Source: VRUE01 sp963819755 (GTDB lineage: Bacteria > Actinomycetota > Thermoleophilia > Solirubrobacterales > 70-9). Taken from it: 64,000 nt of DNA. Positions within the stretch are counted from its first letter, which is position 1. Each line of letters opens with the position of its first letter. The notes beneath the pieces were generated by a model. That model searched no databases. It was not told the origin of the DNA and saw only the letters and a list, made by a program, of their open reading frames with translations. Positions 6,850 through 14,964 of this stretch are shown here, in pieces. Both the position numbers and the translations under genes were made by a program. Location: NCBI GenBank assembly GCA_963819755.1, contig CAWFXB010000002.1:1178001-1242000 (forward strand), read 5' to 3'.

Positions 6850-9800
6850 CTACGTGCCGACCGCCGTATTCATGTCCGCCCCGATTTCACTCGCGCTCAA
6901 GGCCCGGTTGTAGATGCGGACCTCGTCGATCAGGCCTTCGTAGAAGTTGGAGGTCTTATAAGAGCCGATCATCAGCTTCAAGCCGTCGACGGTCGGTTTG
7001 GCGGCGGTTCGGGTGGAGACCAGAACACCGTTTACATAGAGCTTCATCGAGGTGCCGTCATAGGTCATCGCCAAATGGGTCCAGGTGCCGTTGGTGAGCG
7101 TTTTGGTGTCCTCGGCGTCTTCCCAAGACCACGGTGCGTCGGAGATGAAGCCCTCGGGTATCCCTTTGACTTCGCCGCCCGCCTCGAGCTTGTAGGTGTA
7201 GTAGCTGGACGTTTCCTTGGTCACCACCGGCGCGTGCAGGCGCGAGCTTTTCGGCTGCACCCAGGCCTCAACGGTCAGGGCGCTCGCGAGCTCAAGCGAA
7301 GCGGAGTCGGGGACTTCGACTTTGTCGTTGACGCCGTCGAAGCTGAGCGCCCGGCCGAAGCGCCCCGCCGCGGTGCTGACGGGCCCGCCGACGGCGGTGC
7401 CGTTGTTTTTCGCCGGCGAGGAGTCGCTGACCGTGGTCCCCGAGGTCTCCTCGAAGCCGTAGGCGGCGACGAGGCCGGTCGGGGCCGCGGTGTTGCTGAC
7501 CGTGACCGTCACTTCGCCGGAGGTCGTCGCGTTGCCGGCCGCGTCGCGGGCGCGGGCGGCGAGTTTGTGGGTGCCGTTGGCCACCGAGCCGCTCGACCAC
7601 TGCAGTTCGTAGGGAGCGCTCGTGTCCTCGGCGCCAACCGGGCTCCCGTCGAGCAGGAACTGGACGCCGCTGATGCCGACGTTGTCGCTCGCCGTCGCCT
7701 TCAGCGCCACAGTGCCCGAGACGGCGCCCGCCGTGGGAGCGGTGAGCGAGACCGTGGGCGGCGTCGTGTCGGACGTCGAGGTGCCGCCGGCCTCCGCCGA
7801 GGCAGTGCTGAGGTTGCCCGCGGCGTCGATCGCCTTGACCCGGTAGTAGTAGGTGCCGGGCGCGATCGTGTCGACGTAGCCGGGGGTGGCGGGGGTGGCG
7901 ATCCGGTTGGCGGCCGACGGCGTGAAGCCGCTGCTCGTCGAGCGGTAGACCTCGTAGCCGCTGACGCCGACGTCGTCTTTGGAGGCTTCCCAGCCGAGCG
8001 TGACTTTGCCGAGCGACCCGGTCGCGGTGAGGTTGCCGGGCTGGCTCGGTGGGGTCGAGTCCGACGGGCCGCTGGAGACGACCGCCGTATTCATGTCCGC
8101 CCCGATTTCACTCGCGCTCAAGGCCCGGTTGTAGATGCGGACCTCGTCGATCAGGCCTTCGTAGAAGTTGGAGGTCTTATAAGAGCCGATCATCAGCTTC
8201 AAGCCGTCGACGGTCGGTTTGGCGGCGGTTCGGGTGGAGACCAGAACACCGTTTACATAGAGCTTCATCGAGGTGCCGTCATAGGTCATCGCCAAATGGG
8301 TCCAGGTGCCGTTGGTGAGCGTTTTGGTGTCCTCGGCGTCTTCCCAAGACCACGGTGCGTCGGAGATGAAGCCCTCGGGTATCCCTTTGACTTCGCCGCC
8401 CGCCTCGAGCTTGTAGGTGTAGTAGCTGGACGTTTCCTTGGTCACCACCGGCGCGTGCAGGCGCGAGCTTTTCGGCTGCACCCAGGCCTCAACGGTCAGG
8501 GCGCTCGCGAGCTCAAGCGAAGCGGAGTCGGGGACTTCGACTTTGTCGTTGACGCCGTCGAAGCTGAGCGCCCGGCCGAAGCGCCCCGCCGCGGTGCTGA
8601 CGGGCCCGCCGACGGCGGTGCCGTTGTTTTTCGCCGGCGAGGAGTCGCTGACCGTGGTCCCCGAGGTCTCCTCGAAGCCGTAGGCGGCGACGAGGCCGGT
8701 CGGGGCCGGTTCGGGTTTGTAGGCCGCCGTGTACGTCGTCGCCGTCGCCGGCGCGATGACGTCGTGACTGCTGGCGCCGCCGTCCGACCACGAGGCGAAG
8801 CCCAGCCGGGAGCCGCTCAGCGTCTGCGGCGCCGGCGCCGCGACCGAGTTACGCGAGCCGACGATGACGGTCTTGGTGAACGGCGCCGTGGCGCTCTGCT
8901 GGCCGGCCACGAGCGTCAGGCCCGGCGGTTCCGAGGCGAAGGTGAGATCGACCGTGCGGGGGTCGATCCGCAGGATCGTCGTGTCGCTCAAGCCGCCGCT
9001 GTCGGTCACGGTCAGGCGCAGTTCGAGGTAGGACGGATATTCGTGGTCGGGAGCGGTGAATTTCCCTTCCGAGACGCCGGGGAAGGATTCGATCGAGTGC
9101 GAGTGGCAGCTTTCGAGGGTGACGCAGTGGCGCATGATCAGCGCCCACGTCATGTTCGCCGGGCCGAGTTTTCCGTCCTGCGGATCGCTGCCCTCGCCGG
9201 AGAACGAGATCTGGTCGCCGACCGCCCAGTGCAGCGCCGTGGTCGGGGCATCGATCTGCGCGTGAGGCGGTTCGTTGCCGGCACCGATCACGACCGAGCC
9301 GGTGCCCGTGAGCCCCCCTTTGTCGGTCACCCGCAGGCGCACCGTGACCGTTGCGGCGCTGTTGTACGTCCAGGACGGTTTGGCCGCGGTCGAGTCGTCG
9401 AACTGGCCGTCGCCGTCGAGGTCCCAGGCGTAGGTCATCGAGTCGCCCGTATCGGGGTCGCTCGAGCCCGAGCCGTCGAAGTTGACCGTCAGCGGCACCG
9501 GCCCGGACTGCGGCTGGGCGGTCGCGACCGCGGTCGGCGCCCGGTTCGCGCCGGGGTAGCTGACGCGCCGCACCGAGCCGGTGAAGTCGACGACGAAGAG
9601 GTCGCCACCGGGCCCGATCTTGATGTTGACGGGGTCGATGTTGCGCAGGAAGCTCAGCCGCGTCGATGGATCGGGCAAGCCGTTTTTTTCGAACATCACC
9701 CAGGCGCAGCGTCGCGAGTAGTCGGCGAAGAAGAGCGCGCCCGAGTAGGCGGCGGGGTAGTTGCCGCCCTGGTAGAAGGCGAGGCCGGACGTCGAGGAGC

Positions 9801-10971
9801 CCCCGGATTCGTTGCAGTCCTCGCCCGGTACCACCAAGCTGCTGTGCGAGTAGGTGAAGAGCGGGGGCGTGACGGAGCCGGGCGTGTTGTAGAGCTGTTT
9901 GCACATGTTCAGGCCCGCGCCTTCGTATCCGGCCGTGCGCCCGACGCCCTCATAGCAGGGCCAGCCGAAGTTGTCGACCGTCGCGTCGTCCGCTTTTGGC
10001 AGGCGGTCGATCTCCTCCCAGGACCCCCAGCCGACGTCGCCGACGTAGATTTCGGAGGTGCCGGGCCGGAAGGTGAAGCGGAACGGGTTGCGCATCCCCT
10101 CGGCGACGATGCGCCGCGCGTTGGCGTCGGGGCTCGCGCTCAACGGGTTGCCGGGTGCGGCGGCGCCGGTGTCGGGGTCGACCCGGATCAGGCTGCCGTC
10201 GAGGGTGGTCGGATCGGACGGGGTGAGGAGGTCCTGGGCACGCAGGGCGCCTCCCTCGGCGGTCGGCGGGGTTTGTTTGCCGCCAGCCGCGACCGGGGGG
10301 TCCCCGCACGGGTTGCCTTCCTGGCCGTAGTCGGTAAAGTCGAAGCTCGCGCCGTCCCCGCCCGAGAGGTAGAGCATGCCGTCGGGCCCGAAGGCAAGAC
10401 TGCCGGCCGAGTGGCTTGGGTACTGCTGACACCAGTCGTTCAGCAGGGTCTGTTCGCCGGTGACGACGTTGCCGCTGAGCGTCAGTTTGACGAGGCGCGT
10501 GCTGGCCATGCAGCCGAGGTCGGTGGCCCCGGGCGGCGTTGGGCACGGGTCGGCGGTGGCGCCGGGCTGCCCCCAGCGCGGCGGCGTTTCGCCGATTCCG
10601 CCGTCGAGCGTGTAGAGCGCGTATATGTATGGACGGATCGGGAACTGCGGGTCGAGCGCGATGCTGAGCAGGCCGCGATCCCAGAAGTTGTAGACCTGGG
10701 TCCGCAGGTCCGCGGCGATCGTCGGCGTCGTTGCGCTCAGGCTCGAGAAGACCTTGATCAGGCCGCTCTTCTCGGAGACGAACACGCGGCCGTCCGGCGC
10801 GAAGGCGACGTCGGTCGGCTCGGTCAGGCTGCTGAAGACGACGTTTTCAGTGAAGCCGGGCTGAAGCGGCAGGGCCTGCGCCGGGGGCGCCGAGCTCCAC
10901 GCCGCGGCCCAGGCCGAAAGGGCGAGAAGGCAGGCGAAGCTCAGGGATCGAAACTTGGACGAGACGATCAT
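6850..10971 (-). CDS. Secreted PQQ-type sugar dehydrogenase with PKD, FnIII and two LamG domains
   Basis: 1373-residue exported multidomain protein. After a signal peptide (residues 1-34, FACLLALSAWAAAW core) comes a six-bladed glucose/sorbosone dehydrogenase-type propeller (about 35-475; TEPTDVAFAPDGRVFVSEK, SAGSLAFGPDGMLYLSGGDG, EGMRNPFRFTF, NFGWPCYEG). Then follow a PKD domain (480-570, FDGSGSSDPDTGD), a second Ig-like region (570-690), a short repeat domain (690-750), LamG (754-964), FnIII (970-1065), an Ig-like domain (1066-1160) and a second LamG (1161-1371). The two LamG modules are identical because their DNA is identical. It probably oxidises or binds extracellular carbohydrate. Start ATG 10971 is preceded by GGAG; a longer in-frame extension has no signal peptide. 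Confidence 0.85.
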   Translation of the reverse strand: MIVSSKFRSLSFACLLALSAWAAAWSSAPPAQALPLQPGFTENVVFSSLTEPTDVAFAPDGRVFVSEKSGLIKVFSSLSATTPTIAADLRTQVYNFWDRGLLSIALDPQFPIRPYIYALYTLDGGIGETPPRWGQPGATADPCPTPPGATDLGCMASTRLVKLTLSGNVVTGEQTLLNDWCQQYPSHSAGSLAFGPDGMLYLSGGDGASFDFTDYGQEGNPCGDPPVAAGGKQTPPTAEGGALRAQDLLTPSDPTTLDGSLIRVDPDTGAAAPGNPLSASPDANARRIVAEGMRNPFRFTFRPGTSEIYVGDVGWGSWEEIDRLPKADDATVDNFGWPCYEGVGRTAGYEGAGLNMCKQLYNTPGSVTPPLFTYSHSSLVVPGEDCNESGGSSTSGLAFYQGGNYPAAYSGALFFADYSRRCAWVMFEKNGLPDPSTRLSFLRNIDPVNIKIGPGGDLFVVDFTGSVRRVSYPGANRAPTAVATAQPQSGPVPLTVNFDGSGSSDPDTGDSMTYAWDLDGDGQFDDSTAAKPSWTYNSAATVTVRLRVTDKGGLTGTGSVVIGAGNEPPHAQIDAPTTALHWAVGDQISFSGEGSDPQDGKLGPANMTWALIMRHCVTLESCHSHSIESFPGVSEGKFTAPDHEYPSYLELRLTVTDSGGLSDTTILRIDPRTVDLTFASEPPGLTLVAGQQSATAPFTKTVIVGSRNSVAAPAPQTLSGSRLGFASWSDGGASSHDVIAPATATTYTAAYKPEPAPTGLVAAYGFEETSGTTVSDSSPAKNNGTAVGGPVSTAAGRFGRALSFDGVNDKVEVPDSASLELASALTVEAWVQPKSSRLHAPVVTKETSSYYTYKLEAGGEVKGIPEGFISDAPWSWEDAEDTKTLTNGTWTHLAMTYDGTSMKLYVNGVLVSTRTAAKPTVDGLKLMIGSYKTSNFYEGLIDEVRIYNRALSASEIGADMNTAVVSSGPSDSTPPSQPGNLTATGSLGKVTLGWEASKDDVGVSGYEVYRSTSSGFTPSAANRIATPATPGYVDTIAPGTYYYRVKAIDAAGNLSTASAEAGGTSTSDTTPPTVSLTAPTAGAVSGTVALKATASDNVGISGVQFLLDGSPVGAEDTSAPYELQWSSGSVANGTHKLAARARDAAGNATTSGEVTVTVSNTAAPTGLVAAYGFEETSGTTVSDSSPAKNNGTAVGGPVSTAAGRFGRALSFDGVNDKVEVPDSASLELASALTVEAWVQPKSSRLHAPVVTKETSSYYTYKLEAGGEVKGIPEGFISDAPWSWEDAEDTKTLTNGTWTHLAMTYDGTSMKLYVNGVLVSTRTAAKPTVDGLKLMIGSYKTSNFYEGLIDEVRIYNRALSASEIGADMNTAVGT
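6858..7487 (+). repeat. 630-bp direct repeat, copy 1 (LamG module)
   Basis: This segment matches 8079-8708 base for base by eye, an offset of 1221. It encodes the C-terminal LamG domain of the sugar-dehydrogenase protein. The length is a multiple of three, so the frame is kept. The repeat boundaries fall at the ends of the LamG module. Confidence 0.9.
8079..8708 (+). repeat. 630-bp direct repeat, copy 2 (LamG module)
   Basis: Second copy of the LamG-coding repeat, encoding the internal LamG domain (residues 754-964). The 591 bases between the copies encode the FnIII and Ig-like domains. Recombination between the copies would remove exactly one LamG plus these two domains. Confidence 0.9.
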
Positions 10972-11334
10972 GAGCGCTCCATCGTCGATGTAGAGAGTCC
11001 TTCTGTCAACCGAATCGGGTCGGTATCGGTGACAGAGGCTCTCTGGATGCCGCCGCATTACACCCGCGTACCTAGGGACTTGTCGCTCTAGGTAGCCAAC
11101 TTTTCCTGCCCGCGGCGGTTGCGGGCAACTCTAGGAACACCACCTTTTTCTTGACCTTGTAAACAGAGCGTGCTTCACTCACGCCTGTTCCATGTACGCA
11201 ATAGTTCAGTCGTAACCGTCCCGGACGCGAAGCATCGCATTCCGGGGCGCAGGGAAAACAGGGAAAAGACGAGCCCAAGAGGGTCGCAAGGGAAGCGGCC
11301 GGCAGAAGGGCTCGAGGGACAAGGAGAGAGCTAC
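10972..11334. promoter_or_regulatory. Divergent intergenic region
   Basis: 363 bases between the divergent sugar-dehydrogenase gene and the first A-type surface protein. It contains the hairpin TGCCCGC-GGCGGTT-GCGGGCA (11107-11127) and a TTGACC box (11151-11156) pointing right, without a convincing -10 at the usual distance. The last 45 bases match the leader of the second A gene at 57864-57912. No gene is seen. Confidence 0.45.
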
Positions 11335-11337
11335 GTG
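11289..11337 (+). promoter_or_regulatory. Conserved 5' leader of A-type gene, copy 1
   Basis: The 49 bases ending at the GTG start match 57864-57912 except at a few positions. They include the Shine-Dalgarno AAGGAG (11321-11326) eight bases before GTG 11335. Conservation of the untranslated part along with the coding start shows that both modules come from one duplication that included the leader. Confidence 0.7.
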
Positions 11338-14300
11338 AGAAGCCACGCGAAGGCATCGTCGCTGGGATCGAACCCGGATCGGGGCGCAAGCCGTCGGTTC
11401 ACCCGTCGTTCCGGCGTCCTCGTCGCGCTGCTCGCGGCTCTGATGGCGGCAGCATGCCTTCTTCCGGGTTCGGCCCTCGCGATTGAATACCGCTCGCTGA
11501 CGGGCACCTTCGGCTCCGACGGCACCTCGGGCAGCGGCTTCTCCTACGTCGGACCGCTCGCCCTCGATCAGGGCAACAAGCACCTCTACGCCCTCGATGA
11601 GCCCGCGCAGAAGCTCTACGGCTTCAACGCCTCGACCCCCGGCACCCACACCCCGCTCGGCGGCAGCTTTCCGCTGAGCGAGCCGGCGGCGAGCTACTAC
11701 GACGGCATCGCCGTCGACAGCGCCCTGCACCACATCTACCTCGCCAGCTACAGCGAACACAAGCTATTCGGCTTCGACGAAAGCGGCAGCGCCGTATCGG
11801 GTTTCCCGATCAGCGGTCTCGACGGCTACTTCGGCGGCGGTGTCTGCGGCGTCGCCACCGACACCTCCGGCAACATCTGGCTCAAAGACGGCACCAACCT
11901 CAGGGAGTTCAACTCCGCCGGCGAACCCTACGAGGGCGCCGGTGCCCTGAATGAACCGTCATGTCACATCGCCGCCGACGACGAAGGCAACGTCTTTGCC
12001 GCAAATCCGTTTGGTGCCACTTACGAGTACACGGCGGCCAGCGGTTGGGTCAACGAAGAGAAAATCGAAATCGACCCCGAACCCACCTTCGCGCTCGCCC
12101 TCGACCACTCGACCGGTGAACTCTACGTCGTCCACGAAACCTCGATCTCGGTCTACGACGCCGAAGGCAACTTCCTCTATGAATTCGGCGGCGGCGGGAA
12201 CTACTACGGCGAATTCAGCGGCATCGCCATCGACGAAGCGACCGAAGAAGTCTACGTCGCATCCCCCGAAACCGGCAAGATCGACGTCTTCGGCCCGCCG
12301 CTCTCGGTCCCCAGGCTGAGCATCGGAGTGGTCGACGGGATCACCAGCACGGGCGCGACCCTGCACGGCACGGTCAACCCCAAGGGCCAGACGCTCGAAG
12401 ACTGCCACTTCGAGGTTGTTCCAGCCTCGCAGTACATCTCCAGCCAATACAACAACGTCACCGCGGAAGAGAAGTTCCCCTGCGTCCCCGCCCCCGGCTC
12501 GATCCCCGTCGACTCCAACCCGCACGCGATCAGCGCCGCCCTCACCGGCCTCGAACCGGGGACCGTCTACCACTACCGACTCACGGCCAAGAACACGATC
12601 GGAGAAGCCAGGAGCTCGGATCGCCAGTTCACCTCCGGTCCCGCCGCGCCGCTGGTCGAAGAACAGGCCATCCAGGCGGTCGGCAATGCCGACGCGACCG
12701 TTACCGCCAAGATCAACCCGCAGGGCGGCGAAACGACCTACCACGTCGAGTACGGCACGACCGAAGCCTACGGGCAGAGCAGCGAAGAGAGCTCCGCCTT
12801 CGGCTTCCCCACCGACCACAGCAAGCACCCCGTCAGCGTCCACATCAGCGGGTTGGAACCGGGCGTCGCCTACCACTTCCGCTTCGTCGCCACGAACGAA
12901 GTCGGAACGACGAACGGCGCCGACACGACCTTTGCCACCTACCCGGGCGGCGCGCCCGCCTTCGCTCCCTGCCCAGACGACCAGTTCCGCGCGGGCGCGG
13001 GCGCCCGCCTGCCGGACTGCCGCGCCTATGAGCAGGCGACCCCGATCGACAAGCACGGCTCCAACGCCCAGGTCTCTCCCGGCCCGGTCAGCGCCTCGGG
13101 CGATCGCTTCACCTTCTTCGCCAACGGCGGCCTGCCGGCCAGCGGCGGCCTCTCCAACATCACCCCCTTCCTCGCCACGCGTGGGCCGGGTGGCTGGAGC
13201 TTCGACGGGGTTCTGCCTCCCACGCTCTCCACGGGCAGCTTTGCGACGCCCCTCGGTACGAACGAAGACCTCTCAGCCGTGCTGGTCAAAAGCCAAGGCG
13301 CCGGCGGCGTAGGGGAACAGCTCTTCATCCGCGACAGCGAAACGGCGACCTTCGAACCCGGCCCCGCCGTCGCCGGCGAACTCCACGGCACGGGCTCACA
13401 GGGCTTCGCCGCGGACCCCAGGCACCTGATCTTCGTCAGCGAAACCCAGCTCCTGCCGAGCGCCCCGGCCAATACGCGCAACCTCTACGACCTCGATCAC
13501 GGCGCGCTCACGCTCGTCGACCGCGTCCCGGCGGGTTCGGAAGTCAGCTGCGACGACGAAGCGGGCCCCGCCTGCGTCGTGCCGGCGGAAGGCATGCGCG
13601 AAGGAAGCGGGGGCGAAATCTCCCGCGATGGCTCCCGCGTCTTCTTCACCGTCAGGGGACCAGGCCAGCCCTTCAACTCGGGCCGCCTCTACGTGCGCGA
13701 AGACGGAACGAAGACCGCCCGGATCTCCGCGTCCCAACGCACGACGCCCGACCCCGGCGGCGAAAAACAGGCCAGGTTCGCGGGCATCACCCCCGACGGC
13801 TCCAAGGCCTTCTTCCTCAGCTGCGAGAAACTCACCGACGACTCGACCGCAAATTCAAGCGGGGCAAACGCATGTGCGGGGCCGCTTGGAAACGCGACTC
13901 ATGGTCAGGACCTCTATTCGTATGACGCGGGAACCGGTGAGCTGACCGACCTCAGTGTCGACACCAACGTTGGCGATCCCTCCGGCGCGGGTGTAAAGGA
14001 AGTCCTCGGCACCTCCGAAGATGGCTCCTACGTCTACTTCTTCGCCGAGGGTGTGCTCGCTCCCGGTGGGACGCATTCCGAATGCACGGGCTTCCAAGCC
14101 AAATGCAACCTCTACGTCTACCACAACGGCGTAACCACGTTCATCGCTCGCCCACAGACCGGCTTCATTCAAGCCAGAGTCAGCGCCGATGGCCGGGCGA
14201 TTCTCTTCAGCTCGAGTGAAAGCCTCACCAGCTACAACAGCAGTGGCACTGAGTTCTTCCGCTACAGCGCTCCCGACGAAGAGCTGCTCTGCGTGAGCTG

Positions 14301-14964
14301 CAACCCGACGGGGCTTCCGCCGATCAGCGGTGTGGGCCTGGGAACGAAAGGCAACTTCATCGGCAGCGGCATCGGCATCGGCAGCGGCCCCCCCCGCAAC
14401 CTCTCCGCCAACGGCAACCGCGTCTTCTTCGAGAGCGGCGACGCATTGGTCCCCACCGACACCAACGGCAAGACCGACGTCTATGAGTGGGAGGCAAAGG
14501 GAGAAGGCAGTTGCGAATCCGAAAGCCAGGACGGCGGCTGCATCTACCTGATATCGAGCGGAACGAGCCCCGAACGCTCGACCTTCCTTGGGGCCTCGAG
14601 GAACGGCGACCACGTCTTCGTCTTCACCGAACAGCAGCTGGTGCCGACCGACGAAGACCGGCTGATCGACGTCTATGACGCGGCTGTAGACGGAGGCCTA
14701 GCTTCGCAGCACACCCTCTCCCCGCCGAGCTGCTCGAGCACGGCGTGCCAGGCAAACCCGGCTCCGCCGCCTGACCCGAGCCTCGCAAGCGCCGCGTATT
14801 CGGGCGCCGGCAACGTGCACCCGCACACGACCAACCGCGGATGCCCCAAGGGCACGCGCAAGGTGCGCGGCAACGGCAAGTCGCGCTGCCAGAGAAAGCA
14901 CCGCAAACGAGCGCACAAGCGCCATCACAACCGAGCAAACGTCAACCGCGGAGGTTCCAAGTGA
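11335..14964 (+). CDS. Large secreted surface protein, module A copy 1
   Basis: 1209-residue exported protein. A long N-terminus (SRRFTRR followed by a hydrophobic core ending LLPGSALA) is a signal peptide with a twin-arginine-like pair. Residues about 50-325 form NHL/propeller-like repeats (LALDQGNKHLYALDE, GIAVDSALHHIYLAS). Two FnIII-like units follow at about 328-420 and 446-535 (GATLHGTVNPKG, ATVTAKINPQGG). Residues 542-1150 form a second propeller-like part beginning APCPDDQFRAGAGARLPDCRAYEQ. The tail from 1167 is Cys- and Lys/Arg-rich (GCPKGTRKVR) and may hold the protein in the cell envelope. GTG 11335 is supported by AAGGAG. The stop overlaps the B gene start (GTGA). Role unknown; adhesion or matrix is a guess. 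Confidence 0.8.
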   Translation: MRSHAKASSLGSNPDRGASRRFTRRSGVLVALLAALMAAACLLPGSALAIEYRSLTGTFGSDGTSGSGFSYVGPLALDQGNKHLYALDEPAQKLYGFNASTPGTHTPLGGSFPLSEPAASYYDGIAVDSALHHIYLASYSEHKLFGFDESGSAVSGFPISGLDGYFGGGVCGVATDTSGNIWLKDGTNLREFNSAGEPYEGAGALNEPSCHIAADDEGNVFAANPFGATYEYTAASGWVNEEKIEIDPEPTFALALDHSTGELYVVHETSISVYDAEGNFLYEFGGGGNYYGEFSGIAIDEATEEVYVASPETGKIDVFGPPLSVPRLSIGVVDGITSTGATLHGTVNPKGQTLEDCHFEVVPASQYISSQYNNVTAEEKFPCVPAPGSIPVDSNPHAISAALTGLEPGTVYHYRLTAKNTIGEARSSDRQFTSGPAAPLVEEQAIQAVGNADATVTAKINPQGGETTYHVEYGTTEAYGQSSEESSAFGFPTDHSKHPVSVHISGLEPGVAYHFRFVATNEVGTTNGADTTFATYPGGAPAFAPCPDDQFRAGAGARLPDCRAYEQATPIDKHGSNAQVSPGPVSASGDRFTFFANGGLPASGGLSNITPFLATRGPGGWSFDGVLPPTLSTGSFATPLGTNEDLSAVLVKSQGAGGVGEQLFIRDSETATFEPGPAVAGELHGTGSQGFAADPRHLIFVSETQLLPSAPANTRNLYDLDHGALTLVDRVPAGSEVSCDDEAGPACVVPAEGMREGSGGEISRDGSRVFFTVRGPGQPFNSGRLYVREDGTKTARISASQRTTPDPGGEKQARFAGITPDGSKAFFLSCEKLTDDSTANSSGANACAGPLGNATHGQDLYSYDAGTGELTDLSVDTNVGDPSGAGVKEVLGTSEDGSYVYFFAEGVLAPGGTHSECTGFQAKCNLYVYHNGVTTFIARPQTGFIQARVSADGRAILFSSSESLTSYNSSGTEFFRYSAPDEELLCVSCNPTGLPPISGVGLGTKGNFIGSGIGIGSGPPRNLSANGNRVFFESGDALVPTDTNGKTDVYEWEAKGEGSCESESQDGGCIYLISSGTSPERSTFLGASRNGDHVFVFTEQQLVPTDEDRLIDVYDAAVDGGLASQHTLSPPSCSSTACQANPAPPPDPSLASAAYSGAGNVHPHTTNRGCPKGTRKVRGNGKSRCQRKHRKRAHKRHHNRANVNRGGSK

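Noticed and set aside
6858..8708. Insertion sequence or transposon ends
   Set aside because: The 630-bp repeats are direct, in frame and confined to the LamG module; no transposase or terminal inverted repeats occur.
6751..11091. A 1446-codon open frame on the + strand
   Set aside because: It lies antisense to the sugar-dehydrogenase/LamG gene, repeats itself where that gene repeats, has Arg/Gly/Val-rich composition typical of a GC-rich shadow frame, and shows no domain.
10972..11334. Riboswitch in the divergent gap
   Set aside because: A hairpin is present, but no known aptamer consensus is recognised, and the adjacent genes are not typical riboswitch targets.
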